Under the pieces are notes generated by a model, which was not told the DNA's origin, did not search any database, and saw nothing but the letters and a program-made list of their open reading frames with translations. A stretch of DNA of 64,000 nucleotides, taken from assembly GCF_036373705.1 (NCBI RefSeq), contig NC_089863.1, positions 8,575,357 through 8,639,356 of the forward strand, written 5' to 3'. Made by a program: the position numbers and the translations under genes. Positions within the stretch are counted from its first letter, which is position 1; each line of letters opens with the position of its first letter. Shown in pieces: positions 11,401-24,400 of this stretch. This DNA is from Amia ocellicauda (lineage: Eukaryota > Chordata > Actinopteri > Amiiformes > Amiidae).

Positions 11401-14400
11401 TTAAGCAGAATGTATTCCAATCAAATTGACAATCCTATACTAGCACATATACAGGTTACATATTATAACACAAGTACATTAAAACAAAAAAACAAAAACA
11501 ATTGGTATTAGTATTACTCAGGATTGAGTATGGTTACTGATGGTAACCAATAGGTGGAAGTTGATTAACAGAGGGAGGTAACTGGGAATTCAAGTGTTAT
11601 TCAGGCACCTGACCTTCACTATATCTATAATAGTTGGTAGGGACCTGGGTTCGAATGGTTGGCTTACATGGTAAGCTGGTGCCCCCTTTAGGGACATGCA
11701 CAAAAATGGTCTCATTGGGAAGTTGTACCTTGGTGGCTGTATCATATCAGTCATTCAATTCCACTTGCTTTGGTGATTGAACTTGAGCTCACAACCTGTT
11801 CAATAGATCCTGACCAATGATCAACTTCTCTGTTTCAAATTTGGAAATATAAACTGGATGAACCAACTTAATCTTCCCAAAGGTGAACTCTAACAATGCC
11901 TTTCGAGTGAGTTGTGCCTTAGTCTCTGTGTAACTTGTAATGTTCACACTACAAGCTTCCACTTTCAGTCGTTGGTCTGAGGTTTCCATAATTTGTTTCA
12001 GTTCGCCAAATGTGGTGGCAGACATTAAACAAATTTCAGCCCCAGTGTCCAACAAGGCTTCACACTCCCACACATTCTCAATGGTCACTTCTATGTAAAC
12101 TTGCTTGGCTCTGCCTCTCTGTGTCAGATCACCCAGTAACATCACCAAAGGTTCAGCTTGCCTGCAGGCAACTTCCCCCACTGGGAGGTCCCAGTGGGCT
12201 GATGTGTCAGAGAAACCCCCCTGCTGTTCCTCACATCCAATCAAAAACATGGAGGCGGGGACAGGGGGTGGTTCCAGAGCTAGTCATGCCTCAGGTGGCG
12301 AGTCCGGCCCTTTACCCTGGCTACTAACTTCCAGTTTGGGAAGAGGGGGCAAAGGGAGCAGAGCTAAGCGTAGCAGTAGCTCAGAAACTGCAACATTGCT
12401 CAGAGACTGAGTTAACCCAACTGGGTTAGGAGCAGATTTCTTTCCTTTATACTTTTCCTTGTACCTTGTTTTACTTTTACTACACTTAGGATTTTCTTTC
12501 TTTTTTTTATTGTAAGCCTGGGTGTCTTGGGTTCCATCCTTGGGAGGTTCTTTCCTTCTTTGAATCTCTGTCCCCTCTAACTCCAGTGGAGAACTAGGTC
12601 TCTCAGAGCACCTTGCCAGTACTTGGGTGCTTGAATCTTTACGATCAGAGGCGCTATTGTACTTGCTTTCCCAAGCTTTCTGTGCCATTTTACGAATTTC
12701 GGCTATGTTCATATACGTTGCGTCTGCATATAATATGATCATTTCCTTAATCGTTGGGAACAAATTAGCAACAAACAACCCTTTAAAGCTCACCTCTTCC
12801 TCGGCCCCGGGTCGATCTTGACCCGCAAAATAGATTTTCCTAAGCTTTTCATAGTAATCACAGGGGGACTCATGCTTACCCTGTTTGATCTGGTGTGCGG
12901 CAGTCACTGCTGCCACTGGATCAATGAACCTGGAATAGTCCCTAATTAATGCTCTGCACAAGCGTTGAAAACTATCGCAGACCATGGACCCTTGCCTCTC
13001 CATCCAAGAATGGACTTGGCGAGAGGTAGTTTTGCGGATTAGGAGAACCTTTTCCTTCTCCGTAGCCTCAGGATAGAAACGCAAAGCATACTTAATGTCC
13101 TTAATATACGCTTCCACATTTCCTTCCTTGTCTGCTGGGTTAAAGGTTTCACAATCTTTAGCCAGTTCTCTCAACTGGCGCATGTTAACCTTTCGGTCAG
13201 GACTCTCGGGAGAGGAAATTCGTCTGTGCGACGAGCTTCTTACCCTGGGTGGAGAAAGACTACAGGGAGGGGTACGATCAGGACGAGGCAACCCGGGGCC
13301 TAAATGTGGAGACGGTGTGCGACTCCGTGCATTGGCCGGTTCCGGCTGTTTCTTTATGCTGTCAGGTGTCAGCTTTGCAGCCCACCGAGAGGCAGCTTTC
13401 AGGGCCCCTATTTGTTGCTTGAGACGCTCATTTTCAACTTCAGTTGATTTGAGTTCTCCCCTAAGCACCTGATTTACTCTCCTCATTTCTTCACTGTCCC
13501 TTTTTAAATGTATGACCTTGCCTTCGAGTATCTCCATTTTTACAGTGCCCAAATCTTTCTCCCTGACTGTTTTGCAAAGACGCATTTCCAAAACATCCCG
13601 GTCCTTCAAAACTATCCTTTCATTTTCAACCGCTTTACATCTGTCATTTTGCAGACCTTTTACTTGGATCAGAGTTGTTTCCAATTCAGCTTGACATTGT
13701 CTTAAATCATTTCCTAATTGCTCTCTCTGTTCAAGTCCTCTTTTTCAGCATTCAACACAATGACTTGTTTTCCACAAGTATCTAGCTTTCCTTCAAATTC
13801 TAAAACCATTCCATGCCGTTTGGCTCTTTCTGCTTTAGCATACTTTTCTCCTAGCTTTTTCAGTTTTTCAAACTTGCTTATGCTCCAGTTCACTAACCTT
13901 GAGCTCGCAAGTGCTAAGCTAGCCATAACTTTCACCACCTCTATCGACTCTTTTTCGAGTTGCGTCGTAGTGTCGTTTACCAACTGAGTTCGACGCGACT
14001 CTACTTCAAAGTCCAAACTGCCTAGGCATCCCAGGAATTCAGGAATCTCTGTTCCTGGTACCTTAACAATCAATGCTTCACATGGGGACATTTGGGTAAT
14101 CATTGTTTTGGCTATTCAGTAACAACCCAACAGAACAGTACTAGATTAATCACCTAATGACTCTAATGCCAACGCTTAGGATATCAACAATTTATCACAA
14201 GTAACTAAAACAGACTTAACCTTTTGTGACTTTGGAAACCATACACATACCACGTGGGCAATTCTAGAGCGTCCTCTAGAGTACAAACAGTGTATCGTGC
14301 CTACAAAAGTTTTCTTGTTTCAAAACTTTGGAATCTGGATTTCTGGACAAGGCTCTCCAATAACTATTACAGAAACTAGTTCTTTTCAGTCTAAGATTCC

Positions 14401-15405
14401 TCACACGGGGCACCAATTATGTAGCGTAAGGTACACTTATAAATTTCAATTAAAGAAGTTAATTTATAGTATCACCTTATCACGAATCCTGGAATCTTGT
14501 AGAACTCAATTTTTGTAATAATTGGACGCAGACACCAATTCCAAAGATATAAATTGTCAAATTTATTCAAAACAAAGACTAAATGTAGCACTACACTAAT
14601 TATACAAAAGGGAAAAACTAATTAAAATTCAACTTTAGATCAACAAATCAAAGACAAATCACTTCCGTGACCAAATCAAAGACCATGGGATCGCAAATGA
14701 TAACACAAATCGTTAAACAAAAAAAGGTTATGAACACATTGACTTCAGCTCAGAGCCCAAATGCTCTTATCCAAATACACCCAACATAACGCTACACTTT
14801 GTAATTATTCCATCTTTCACAGAAATAGTGAAAATGATGTGCACCTTTGGTTTTAACTGATGGATAATTGCCTTGATTATGGTCATCAATGCTAGCTAAA
14901 AAGTCCTGCATAATTGATTCCTTTGTCTGATCTCTTAACAAATAAACTTCACTTTGGACTTTTTCGTTTCTTTCCGGTTTAAGATTAGATTTAATGGACT
15001 GCACCCAGAGGTCTTCCATATCCAGAATAAACCCTGTGAAAATAGTTAGGAAAGCATTGAAAATAACATACAAAGACACATTAACAAACAAACATACAGT
15101 ATTATCATAGGCAACATTGTTTATTTGAAAAGATGTGGGTAACACAGCCACAACTTACATAATCCAGTACCAAAGGCAGTCATTCAGACAATTCTGATTA
15201 ATATATAATTATTATTATTACTTTATTTAGCTAACACCTTTATCCAGGGTGACTTACAAGATAACAAAACATTTATCTGGGGACAGATACACATACACAC
15301 AGCTCTGCTCTTGTGGCAGACACACACACACACACACACACACACAGCTCTGCTCTTGTGGCAGACGCACACACACAGACACACACAGCTCTGCACTTGT
15401 GGCAG

Positions 15406-15495
<90 letters not shown>

Positions 15496-18400
15496 CTCTG
15501 CTCTGGGGGCAGACACAGATCTGTTTTCAGAGCAGAGATATACACTCACCTAAAGAATTATTAGGAACACCTGTTCAATTTCTCATTAATGCAATTATCT
15601 AACCAACCAATCACATGGCAGTTGCTTCAATGCATTTAGGGGTGTGGTCCTGGTCAAGACAATCTCCTGAACTCCAAACTGAATGTCTGAATGGGAAAGA
15701 AAGGTGATTTAAGCAATTTTGAGTGTGGCATGGTTGTTGGTGCCAGACGGGCCGGTCTGAGTATTTCACAATCTGCTCAGTTACTGGGATTTTCACGCAC
15801 AACCATTTCTAGGGTTTACAAAGAATGGTGTGAAAAGGGAAAAACATCCAGTATGCGGCAGTCCTGTGGGCAAAAATGCCTTGTCGATGCTAGAGGTCAG
15901 AGGAGAATGGGCCGACTGATTCAAGCTGATAGAAGAGCAACTTTGACTGAAATAACCACTCGTTACAACCGAGGTATGCAGCAAAGCATTTGTGAAGCCA
16001 CAACACGTACAACCTTGAGGCGGATGGGCTACAACAGCAGAAGACCCCACCGGGTACCACTCATCTCCACTACAAATAGGAAAAAGAGGCTACAATTTGC
16101 ACAAGCTCACCAAAATTGGACAGTTGAAGACTGGAAAAATGTTGCCTGGTCTGATGAGTCTCGATTTCTATTGAGACATTCAGATGGTAGAGTCAGAATT
16201 TGGCATAAACAGAATGAGAACATGGATCCATCATGCCTTGTTACCACTGTGCAGGCTGGTGGTGGTGGTGTAATGGTGTGGGGGATGTTTTCTTGGCACA
16301 CTTTAGGCCCCTTAGTGCCAATTGGGCATCGTTTAAATGCCACGGCCTACCTGAGCATTGTTTCTGACCATGTCCATCCCTTTATGACCACCATGTACCC
16401 ATCCTCTGATGGCTACTTCCAGCAGGATAATGCACCATGTCACAAAGGTGGAATCATTTCAAATTGGTTTCTTGAACATGACAATGAGTTCACTGTACTA
16501 AACTGGCCCCCACAGTCACCAGATCTCAACCCAATAGAGCATCTTTGGGATGTGGTGGAACGGGAGCTTCGTGCCCTGGATGTGCATCCCACAAATCTCC
16601 ATCAACTGCAAGATGCTATCCTATCAATATGGGCCAACATTTCTAAAGAATGCTTTCAGCACCTTGTTGAATCAATGCCACGTAGAATTAAGGCAGTTCT
16701 GAAGGCGGAAGGGGGTCAAACACAGTATTAGTATGGTGTTCCTAATAATCCTTTAGGTGAGTGTACATACATATGGTTAGATGAAGAGAAGACACCTAGC
16801 TTAATACATATTGATATGCATTTCTAAAAATATATTTAACCAACTACATATATTTAAATACTTTTTCCCCCTGTACCAGCAAAGATATCTGGTCCTATTG
16901 TATGTATTAAATGTTTAAGCCTGAACTGTACATGTTAATGATCACTCTTCAAAATGATTAATGATTAATCATGTTAATCTATGAATTCTATGCAAAACGT
17001 GAATATATAAAACGGTATATATTGTACTTACATTTCACGATTAAGATTACAGCCTGTTAGGGTAATGTTTGCTAATTCCATTAATCTTCTTTTCCTGATT
17101 TTTTACTTCAAAATAATTCCACCTGCACTCAGAACACCGTTGGTTTCCAAAAACTCAACTGAGCTTTGTATTGGGCTGTTGCAAGAAAGAGACTTGACTG
17201 TACTTTTGCTGGTTATTAAATGCACCCCACACTTAAGGTGGAAAGAGACATGGCTGTACTGGCGGGACTGGTATCGATAATTGCAGCTGTGGATTACTGG
17301 CGAATGTAATGTGTATCGGTTATAAAGACCTGCCATACTGAAAATGAATGCTCATGCAAAGTAAAGTAAACTCTGACTCTACTATGGTAGTTCAAGTTAT
17401 AATTTAGTTTGTATGACCTGGTGGTGGGTTATACGTAACTGATTTTGTGATATGGTAGGTGTAACCTACCTGGCACCCAAACAACATCGTTATTGTTTCT
17501 GTTTATAAATACACCTCCACAAGGGCACTGCCACTCTTGTGTATGTGTGTGTGATTGCATTTTATTTGGCAGGGTGGCTGAGTTCCTTCCAAAGCTACAA
17601 CTTGGCGTCTTGTGAGTAACTGTATATATGTACATCAGGAATAAAGAAACACTGCTCTGAGAAAATATTAATTCATTAATTTGTTAATCAGTTTTCTGTC
17701 TTTGTAGTAAAGGCTACATAGTTTAATTGCTCACATAAATTCATATTTATTTATTTGATTGGTTTATTTTTAGGTACACAAATAAATAGTATAACACTAT
17801 AATCCTAAAAACACCATCTTTGGACAGCTGTGTTCACTTACTATCAGTATTGCTTACATAGTATTGCTTTGCTAAATGAGAATGAAAACGCAAGCTATCC
17901 CACCTTGCTGGTTTAATGTATTCAGTAACTGCAATAATAAGTGCTTGAAACAGCTGTTGTATAAGAACTACAACTACATATACAACTACAAGTACAAAAA
18001 ATGCTTCATATTGAGGTGGTTGAATGTTTATTTTAGTTTTTTCTTAATTCCAGCCCAGGACCCATGCAGCTCCTATGTAAGCCTGAATGACTCCTGGCGC
18101 AATCATGGGTTCACAGGCTTTGATTTTGAGACTGACTATCAAATGACTGGCATGACATGGTACCGCTTTGTTGGACTTTCTGGAGACGTTATGACCACAC
18201 AGTGCCTTGGGGGTCCTCGCTGTGGAAGCGCTTACCCTGTGTGGATGGACAGCTCTCATCCAAAAGTAGAAGATGGTGCCAGATCTTTAAGATTCTGTAT
18301 AGGAAACTGGATCACCATGTTCAAATATAGAGAATTTGACTGCTGCTATTACGATTGGTATTCGAATGTGAAAGCCTGCCCAGATGGATATTATGTTTAT

Positions 18401-21400
18401 CAGTTCAGCAGACCCCACATACACCAATCGACCTACTGTGCCAGTGAGTATACAATATTCCCTATATCTACCTTGACTGTTGCATGTTACACATGACCAC
18501 AATTGGGGTTAATTCCAATAATACAGAATGTGATTATAATCTAATTTAATTATAATTTAAATTGTAACTGTAATTACAAGTACACCATATAATGTATATG
18601 GAAACCAATTACAGTTCAGTTACACCTTAATTCCCTCTGCTTATTGTTTCAGCATTTTGTCACCCAACTCAAATGTAGCAGCATTGCAACATATTAGAAG
18701 TAGTTTAAGCAAAGTCAATATGACTGAATTTAGTAACCACAAAGGAAATAAACCTTGATCCAAGACAAACTAAATTTATAAATATGTAAATGGATTACAC
18801 TTTGTAATAACTACTAATTGTATTGTAAAACTGATTCTGATCTGACTTTTATGCTCATATCATAATTAGGGCTGTGCATTTCTTTGCATCTTTTTCCAGT
18901 TGTAATTCACCTGCTGTGCCTTAGATTTCAAACAGAGCAATTTAATTCACACTTAAGAAATCCACAAATTGCTGCTGTGTCCAAATTAGAAAAATAAAAG
19001 TGATTTACAATTAGTTTAAATGGTAATTGAATACATTTATGTGCTTTACATGGAGAGGACTGAACATGTATTCAACAAGATTATCAAAAAGCATTTCATT
19101 GAGCTAACATAAAATCATTGATAAGCTTGTAATTTATCATTAGACCAGACTTGAAAGTTAACACTGGACGGACATTTATCACCAGAAAAAAGCACAGAAA
19201 ATGAAGAACGAAGATTGGTGGCTATGAAACCACCTCCTCCAGCAAAAACATAAGGAATGTTCTGAATGCTGACAAAAGTCTGATCACCTGATTACCTGAT
19301 CAAGACATCATTACAAATCTGTAACTCATTTATTTGTATAATTCATTTTCAGGCCACAGCAATTGTACCCAACCGGTCTGTGGTCCAAACGCACAATGTC
19401 AGAGCAAAGATGGAGGCTGCTATTGTGATACTGGCTACCAGTTCCACAGAGAGATCACACCATTGATCAATAGCAGCTTGTGTGAAGGTAAGAAATATAT
19501 TTGAATGGTTATTTTCCAATTTGTATATTTGACTTAGTCTCGCTATCCTTTGAAAGAAGATAAAGACTCAATTGTTGAATATTTTTTAAGTATTATCTTT
19601 TTGCAGTTTCAAGGATTTTATTTATTTTAATCAACGAACTTTTTGGGCAAATGAGATTTGGTCTGTCCAGTCATTTCCATTGAAGCATATGTTTTAAAAT
19701 ACTCTAACCTCACTAATAACTTGGTTCTAACATACAGGCACCATGTTTCCAGACAACCTACTGAAACTATGTAACGATGGGCAAACATTTGCATATAAGC
19801 TAAATTATCCTGTTACAAACTCCAGGCATTCTGATTGCAACTAAACCGTTCAAACACTTGAAACAAACACTGTTCAAAAGTACAAACACCTGACTGTGAT
19901 CATCACTTTCATTCTCAACAGACATTGATGAGTGTGTCAGTTACTCCGGCGTCTGTGGTAAAAATTCACAATGTAACAACACTGTGGGGAGCTACTACTG
20001 CACCTGTAACACTGGATTCAGGATCCCAGATGGATTCATAAGGACACAGTACTATCAACAAGCATGTCAAGGTAACCACTGTTATATCAATACTGTTACA
20101 GAAGTTAAATTTGTTGATATTCCAGAGATGCATGTCATGGTGCTGTCATAATGCCACACAAATGCCAGTGGCACCACCTTGGTAAACTCTGTCGAATGCA
20201 TACTAAAAATACTTGTTCTTAGTTTCACTTTGCCCATATGACACAAATATATTGTAGCAGTTCTCCTCAAATTGCCAGTGTGGGCTAAAGCACATACATT
20301 TATTTTTACTTCTCCACAGGGCAGCAGACAATCTGAGCCAGCTATATATACAACTTACTTTTGTACCATTTCAGGTTATTCACTGGATTTGAACGGCTTA
20401 AATTTCAATAAAAAACTGGAAAAAGGGGGATGTTCTAAAACGTAGCAATTTATGTCACTCATAGTGCTTCTTTCTAAAAACTGAATAAATAATAAACCTG
20501 GATCAAATTCAGAATGGAAACGCATTTGATTCAACCAGCTCACAACTTTCTAATGGATATTCCACTTGCTACAACTGTATGGTTTGGATCTGTGAACCCT
20601 CCTATTCGATTCTATGGCAGGGTTTGATTCTGGATGTAAATAGCAGTATTTCCAAATCCTGCTCCTGGGGACCCAATGTCCTGTTGGTTTTTGTTCCAAC
20701 TGCACCCTGAATTAATTAATTGAAGCCTAAATTGAACTAATTTGACTAATTTGATGCCAGCTTGAACCAATGCAAAGAGCTTTTTTCAATATTACAACAG
20801 CAAGCGGTCAATAAAGGAGGAAGTGTAACAGATAAAGGGCAAAAATGGAAGTATCTTGGAAAATGAACAAGATGTGGCAAATGTTCTAAATGAGTATTTC
20901 ACACAGATTTTTACAAAAGAAAAAACAGATGACATGCCACAGGTTAACAATCAGTCCAGTCAAACCCTAAGAGAGATCAGGATAAATGAGGAGGAGGTAC
21001 TAAAGGGACTAGCAGAATTAAAAACCAACAGATCACCTTAGCCAGATGGAATATTTCCAACAGTACTTAAAGAAATGAGGGAAATTATTTATAGGCCGCT
21101 AACTCAAATATTCCAAATGACACTTAGAAGAGGGGATGTGCCAACTGACTGGAAGACAGCAAATGTCAAATCAATCCTCAAGAAAGAGGACAAAACTGAG
21201 CCAGGAAATTACAGACCAATCAGTCTCACCTGCATCGCCTGTAAAATGTTGGGAAAAATGATTAGACAGAAAATAAAGGAGCATCTTAATGAAAACCATA
21301 TTCTTGGAGATAGTCAACATGGGTTTAGACGAGGCAGGTCATGTCTTACTAATTTATTCAAATTTTTTGAACATGCAACTACAGCTGTAGATCAGGTGAA

Positions 21401-24400
21401 AGCATATGATATGATATACTTAGATTTCCAAAAAGCTTTTGATAAGGTTCCATACCAAAGACTGATCCTCAGATTGGAAGCTGTAGGCATTCAGGGTAAT
21501 GTAAATAGATGGATTAAGAACTGGATGATGTCTAGGAAACAGAGGGTGTTGATTAGAGGAGTCGCTTCTAACTGGAGTGAGGTTGTTAGTGGAGTTCCAC
21601 AGGGATCAGTACTAGGGCCTTTGCTTTTTCTAATCTATATTAATGATCTGGACTCTGGGATAGTTAGCAAACTTGTCAAATTTGCAGATGATACTAAAAT
21701 AGGTGGCTCAGCAGATACAATCTCGGCAGCACAGGCTATTCAAAGGGACTTAGATAATATTCAGTTGTGGGCCGACACCTAGCAAATGAAATTCAATGTG
21801 GACAAGTGCAAGGTAATACATGCAGGTAACAAAAATGTCCACTATAATTACACTATGGGAGGTACAGATCTAGATGAAGTAACGCATGAGAAAGACCTAG
21901 GAGTCTATGTGGACTCCTCACTTTCTCCATCCAAGCAATGTGGGGAAGCAATAAAAAAGGCAAACAGAATGCTAGGGTATATTGTCAAAATATAAGTGAA
22001 TTGAGAACAAGGGCAGTGATGTTCAGACTGTACAATGCACTAGTTAGAACTCATCTGGATACTGTGTGCAATTCTGGGCTCCACACTTCAAGAAAGATAT
22101 CGCTGCTCTAGAGGCAGTTCAGAGGAGAGCAACCAGACTTATTCCAGGTCTGAAGGGAATGTCCTACTGAGAGACTGAGGACCTGAACCTTTTCACCCTG
22201 GAACAGAGGAGACTACGTGAGGACTTGATCCAAGTCTTCAAAATCATGAAAGGCATCGACCACATCAAACCAGAGGAGCTTTTCCAGATCAGCAGGGACA
22301 CACGCACCCGGGGACACAAATGGAAATTGGGCTTCAAGGCATTCAAGACAGAAAACAGGAGACACTTCTTTACACAGAGAGTCGTCACAATCTGGAACAA
22401 ACTCCCCAGCGATGTGGTTGAAGCTGAAAGTTTGGGAACATTTTAAAATAGACTGGATAGGATCCTAGGATCACTTAGATAGTAATGGACACCCATGAGC
22501 ACGATGGGTCGAATGGCCTCCTCTCGTTTGTAAACTTTCTTAAGTTGTGATTGGGCCAATTATTAGTTCAATTAAGGAACGGAGAGAACAAAAACTAGCA
22601 CGACATTGGGTCCCCAGGACCTGGATTTGGAACCACTGACTTACAGTACTAAAATGACTCATTTAGATGATGAAGGTACTGCATGGGGCTGATTGTGAAT
22701 GATTGCTCAATACGCTGCTTTAATAAAGGCCTATATTGGCCTCTTGTGGCTGGAGGACTGAAATACAGGTAACAAAGCTGAGTAGAAATAAATACAACAC
22801 CCTGTCTCTGTCCACCTTTACTTGCCTCCCTGGAATACATGGGGTGTCTTGCCTCCGGTAATAGGCCAGGACTCAAACATCACCCTCTCTTTTCTCTGTC
22901 TCAGTAACTTGATTGCCACAGTCTGTTTAACAAGTGAATTTATGACTGAGGGTATTTGAATACAGATGTCAGAAATCAGGCTTATACTGGTCATCCCTCT
23001 CGAGAGTTTACAACTGTGAATTTGCATAGTAATTTGGTCATTTTCCCTTGATTGGTCCATGGTCATGACCCATAAATGGACCATAAACTCATACAGAAGT
23101 GACAAAGGTCCTAGATGAAATCTGTTGAGCAAAACTAAAACACCCTAGGAGATATACAAATAGGGATTATCTAAACAATTGCATTAGATAAAGATAATTA
23201 CAAAATAGCGTGATTTAAAACTACAAGGATCATTCCCTGTGTACATAAAGAAGGTGGGGGTTCATACTTTGAAAGCTTCAAAAGTCTGTGCTGAAATTAA
23301 TGAAGTCTTAATTTAAGTGCCTGTCAGAATATTATGAGCACTGGTCATTAAGCCAAGGGGTGATAATAAACCTGATTTATTTCCAGACATCGATGAGTGC
23401 AGTGGTGTGAATAACTCAGTCTGTGGTCCAAATGCTCACTGTTATAACAACTATGGGAGTTACGTCTGTTACTGTTTCACTGGATTCAGAGTCCCTGCTG
23501 GAGTCGCCCTGACAAGCAATATGAATCCCTGCCAAGGTAAGAGCAAGATCTATGTATTATATACTCCGGCTCCGGCTATAGCTTAGATCTGACCTCTACA
23601 TCAGTAAGAAAATGATAATGGTAGTGAAACAAGACAATTGATTTAATTCCTTAATTGACTATATCATAACCATGACAACAGAAAAAAACAATGGCATGTT
23701 TTGGTGACAAGAATACATTTTAACTTTTTGCTTAGTTTTTTCAGTTCTTCACCTGACTTGTATTGTTAGTAAGAGGTCTATCTGAAGTCAACAACTGGGA
23801 GACTTCGTAGCACCTCTGTATTAGAGGACCACTGTTTTATTACAATGCAGAGTGATAATGTAGTTTTAAGACAGATGGTCCAAACATCCAACAGCAGGAT
23901 TACACTGTGTATTTGAACCAGCTGCACATGATTTCTAATTTGTGGTATTTAAGCAGCAATATCAAGCTTAAATATGTACCAGTATGTGACTTAGTGACAA
24001 TTTAAAAAAACAAGACCTGGCTTGAATCTAAAATGGATTTCACCCTTCTAAATGTCCGTGGTATGATATCTAGACTGATTTGCGGTGCCAAACATCTTTC
24101 ACACAACACTGCCATGGGAGTTGTCACATCCTAGGGGTATTAAATCCAGAAAATACGTTGTGAGAAGACAAATTGCGAGAGTGTTTGCAGGTTCTCTTGA
24201 TTAGACAACATCAAAGTTGTGTAATGTGTTTGATTTGATCTGGCTCCAAGTGTGGTATACATCTAACTAACTGTTGAACATGACAGAACAAATCTGGCAG
24301 TGGAATTAGGGTTTATACACATTTATACACACAGAGAGTAATTTGTCTTTCCTTAAACTTCTATAGATGGACATGGAAGATGTAATCTTGGTAAATAATT

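Larger units (their letters stand above)
9412..14796 (-). mobile_element. Endogenous retroviral element (gag-pro only, non-autonomous)
   Basis: A 5.4 kb minus-strand provirus-like element with TG...CA LTRs at 9412-11236 (3' LTR) and 14420-14796 (5' LTR), a CTTT target duplication, a primer-binding site, a gag region, an aspartic protease and a polypurine tract. No reverse transcriptase, integrase or envelope is encoded: only about 550 bp lie between the protease and the polypurine tract. LTRs differ at 5 of the 377 shared positions, so it is fairly young. It interrupts a coding exon of the MULE-like gene in intron 1 of D8C gene 1. It could not move without proteins from a relative. Confidence 0.88.

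Noticed and set aside
13714-13745. Programmed frameshift inside gag
   Set aside because: No slippery heptamer; the break lies in a short GAGAGAG tract and looks like a simple indel.
15223-15602. Thr-His and Cys-Val repeat ORFs on both strands
   Set aside because: Translation of a (CA)n microsatellite in all frames.
17876-18496. ORF of 206 codons with ATG at 17876 running into the D8C domain
   Set aside because: The part before 18054 is intron: there is a clear TTAATTCCAG acceptor, low-complexity Tyr/Asn/Lys translation, and no similarity to gene 2. The part after 18443 reads through the donor.
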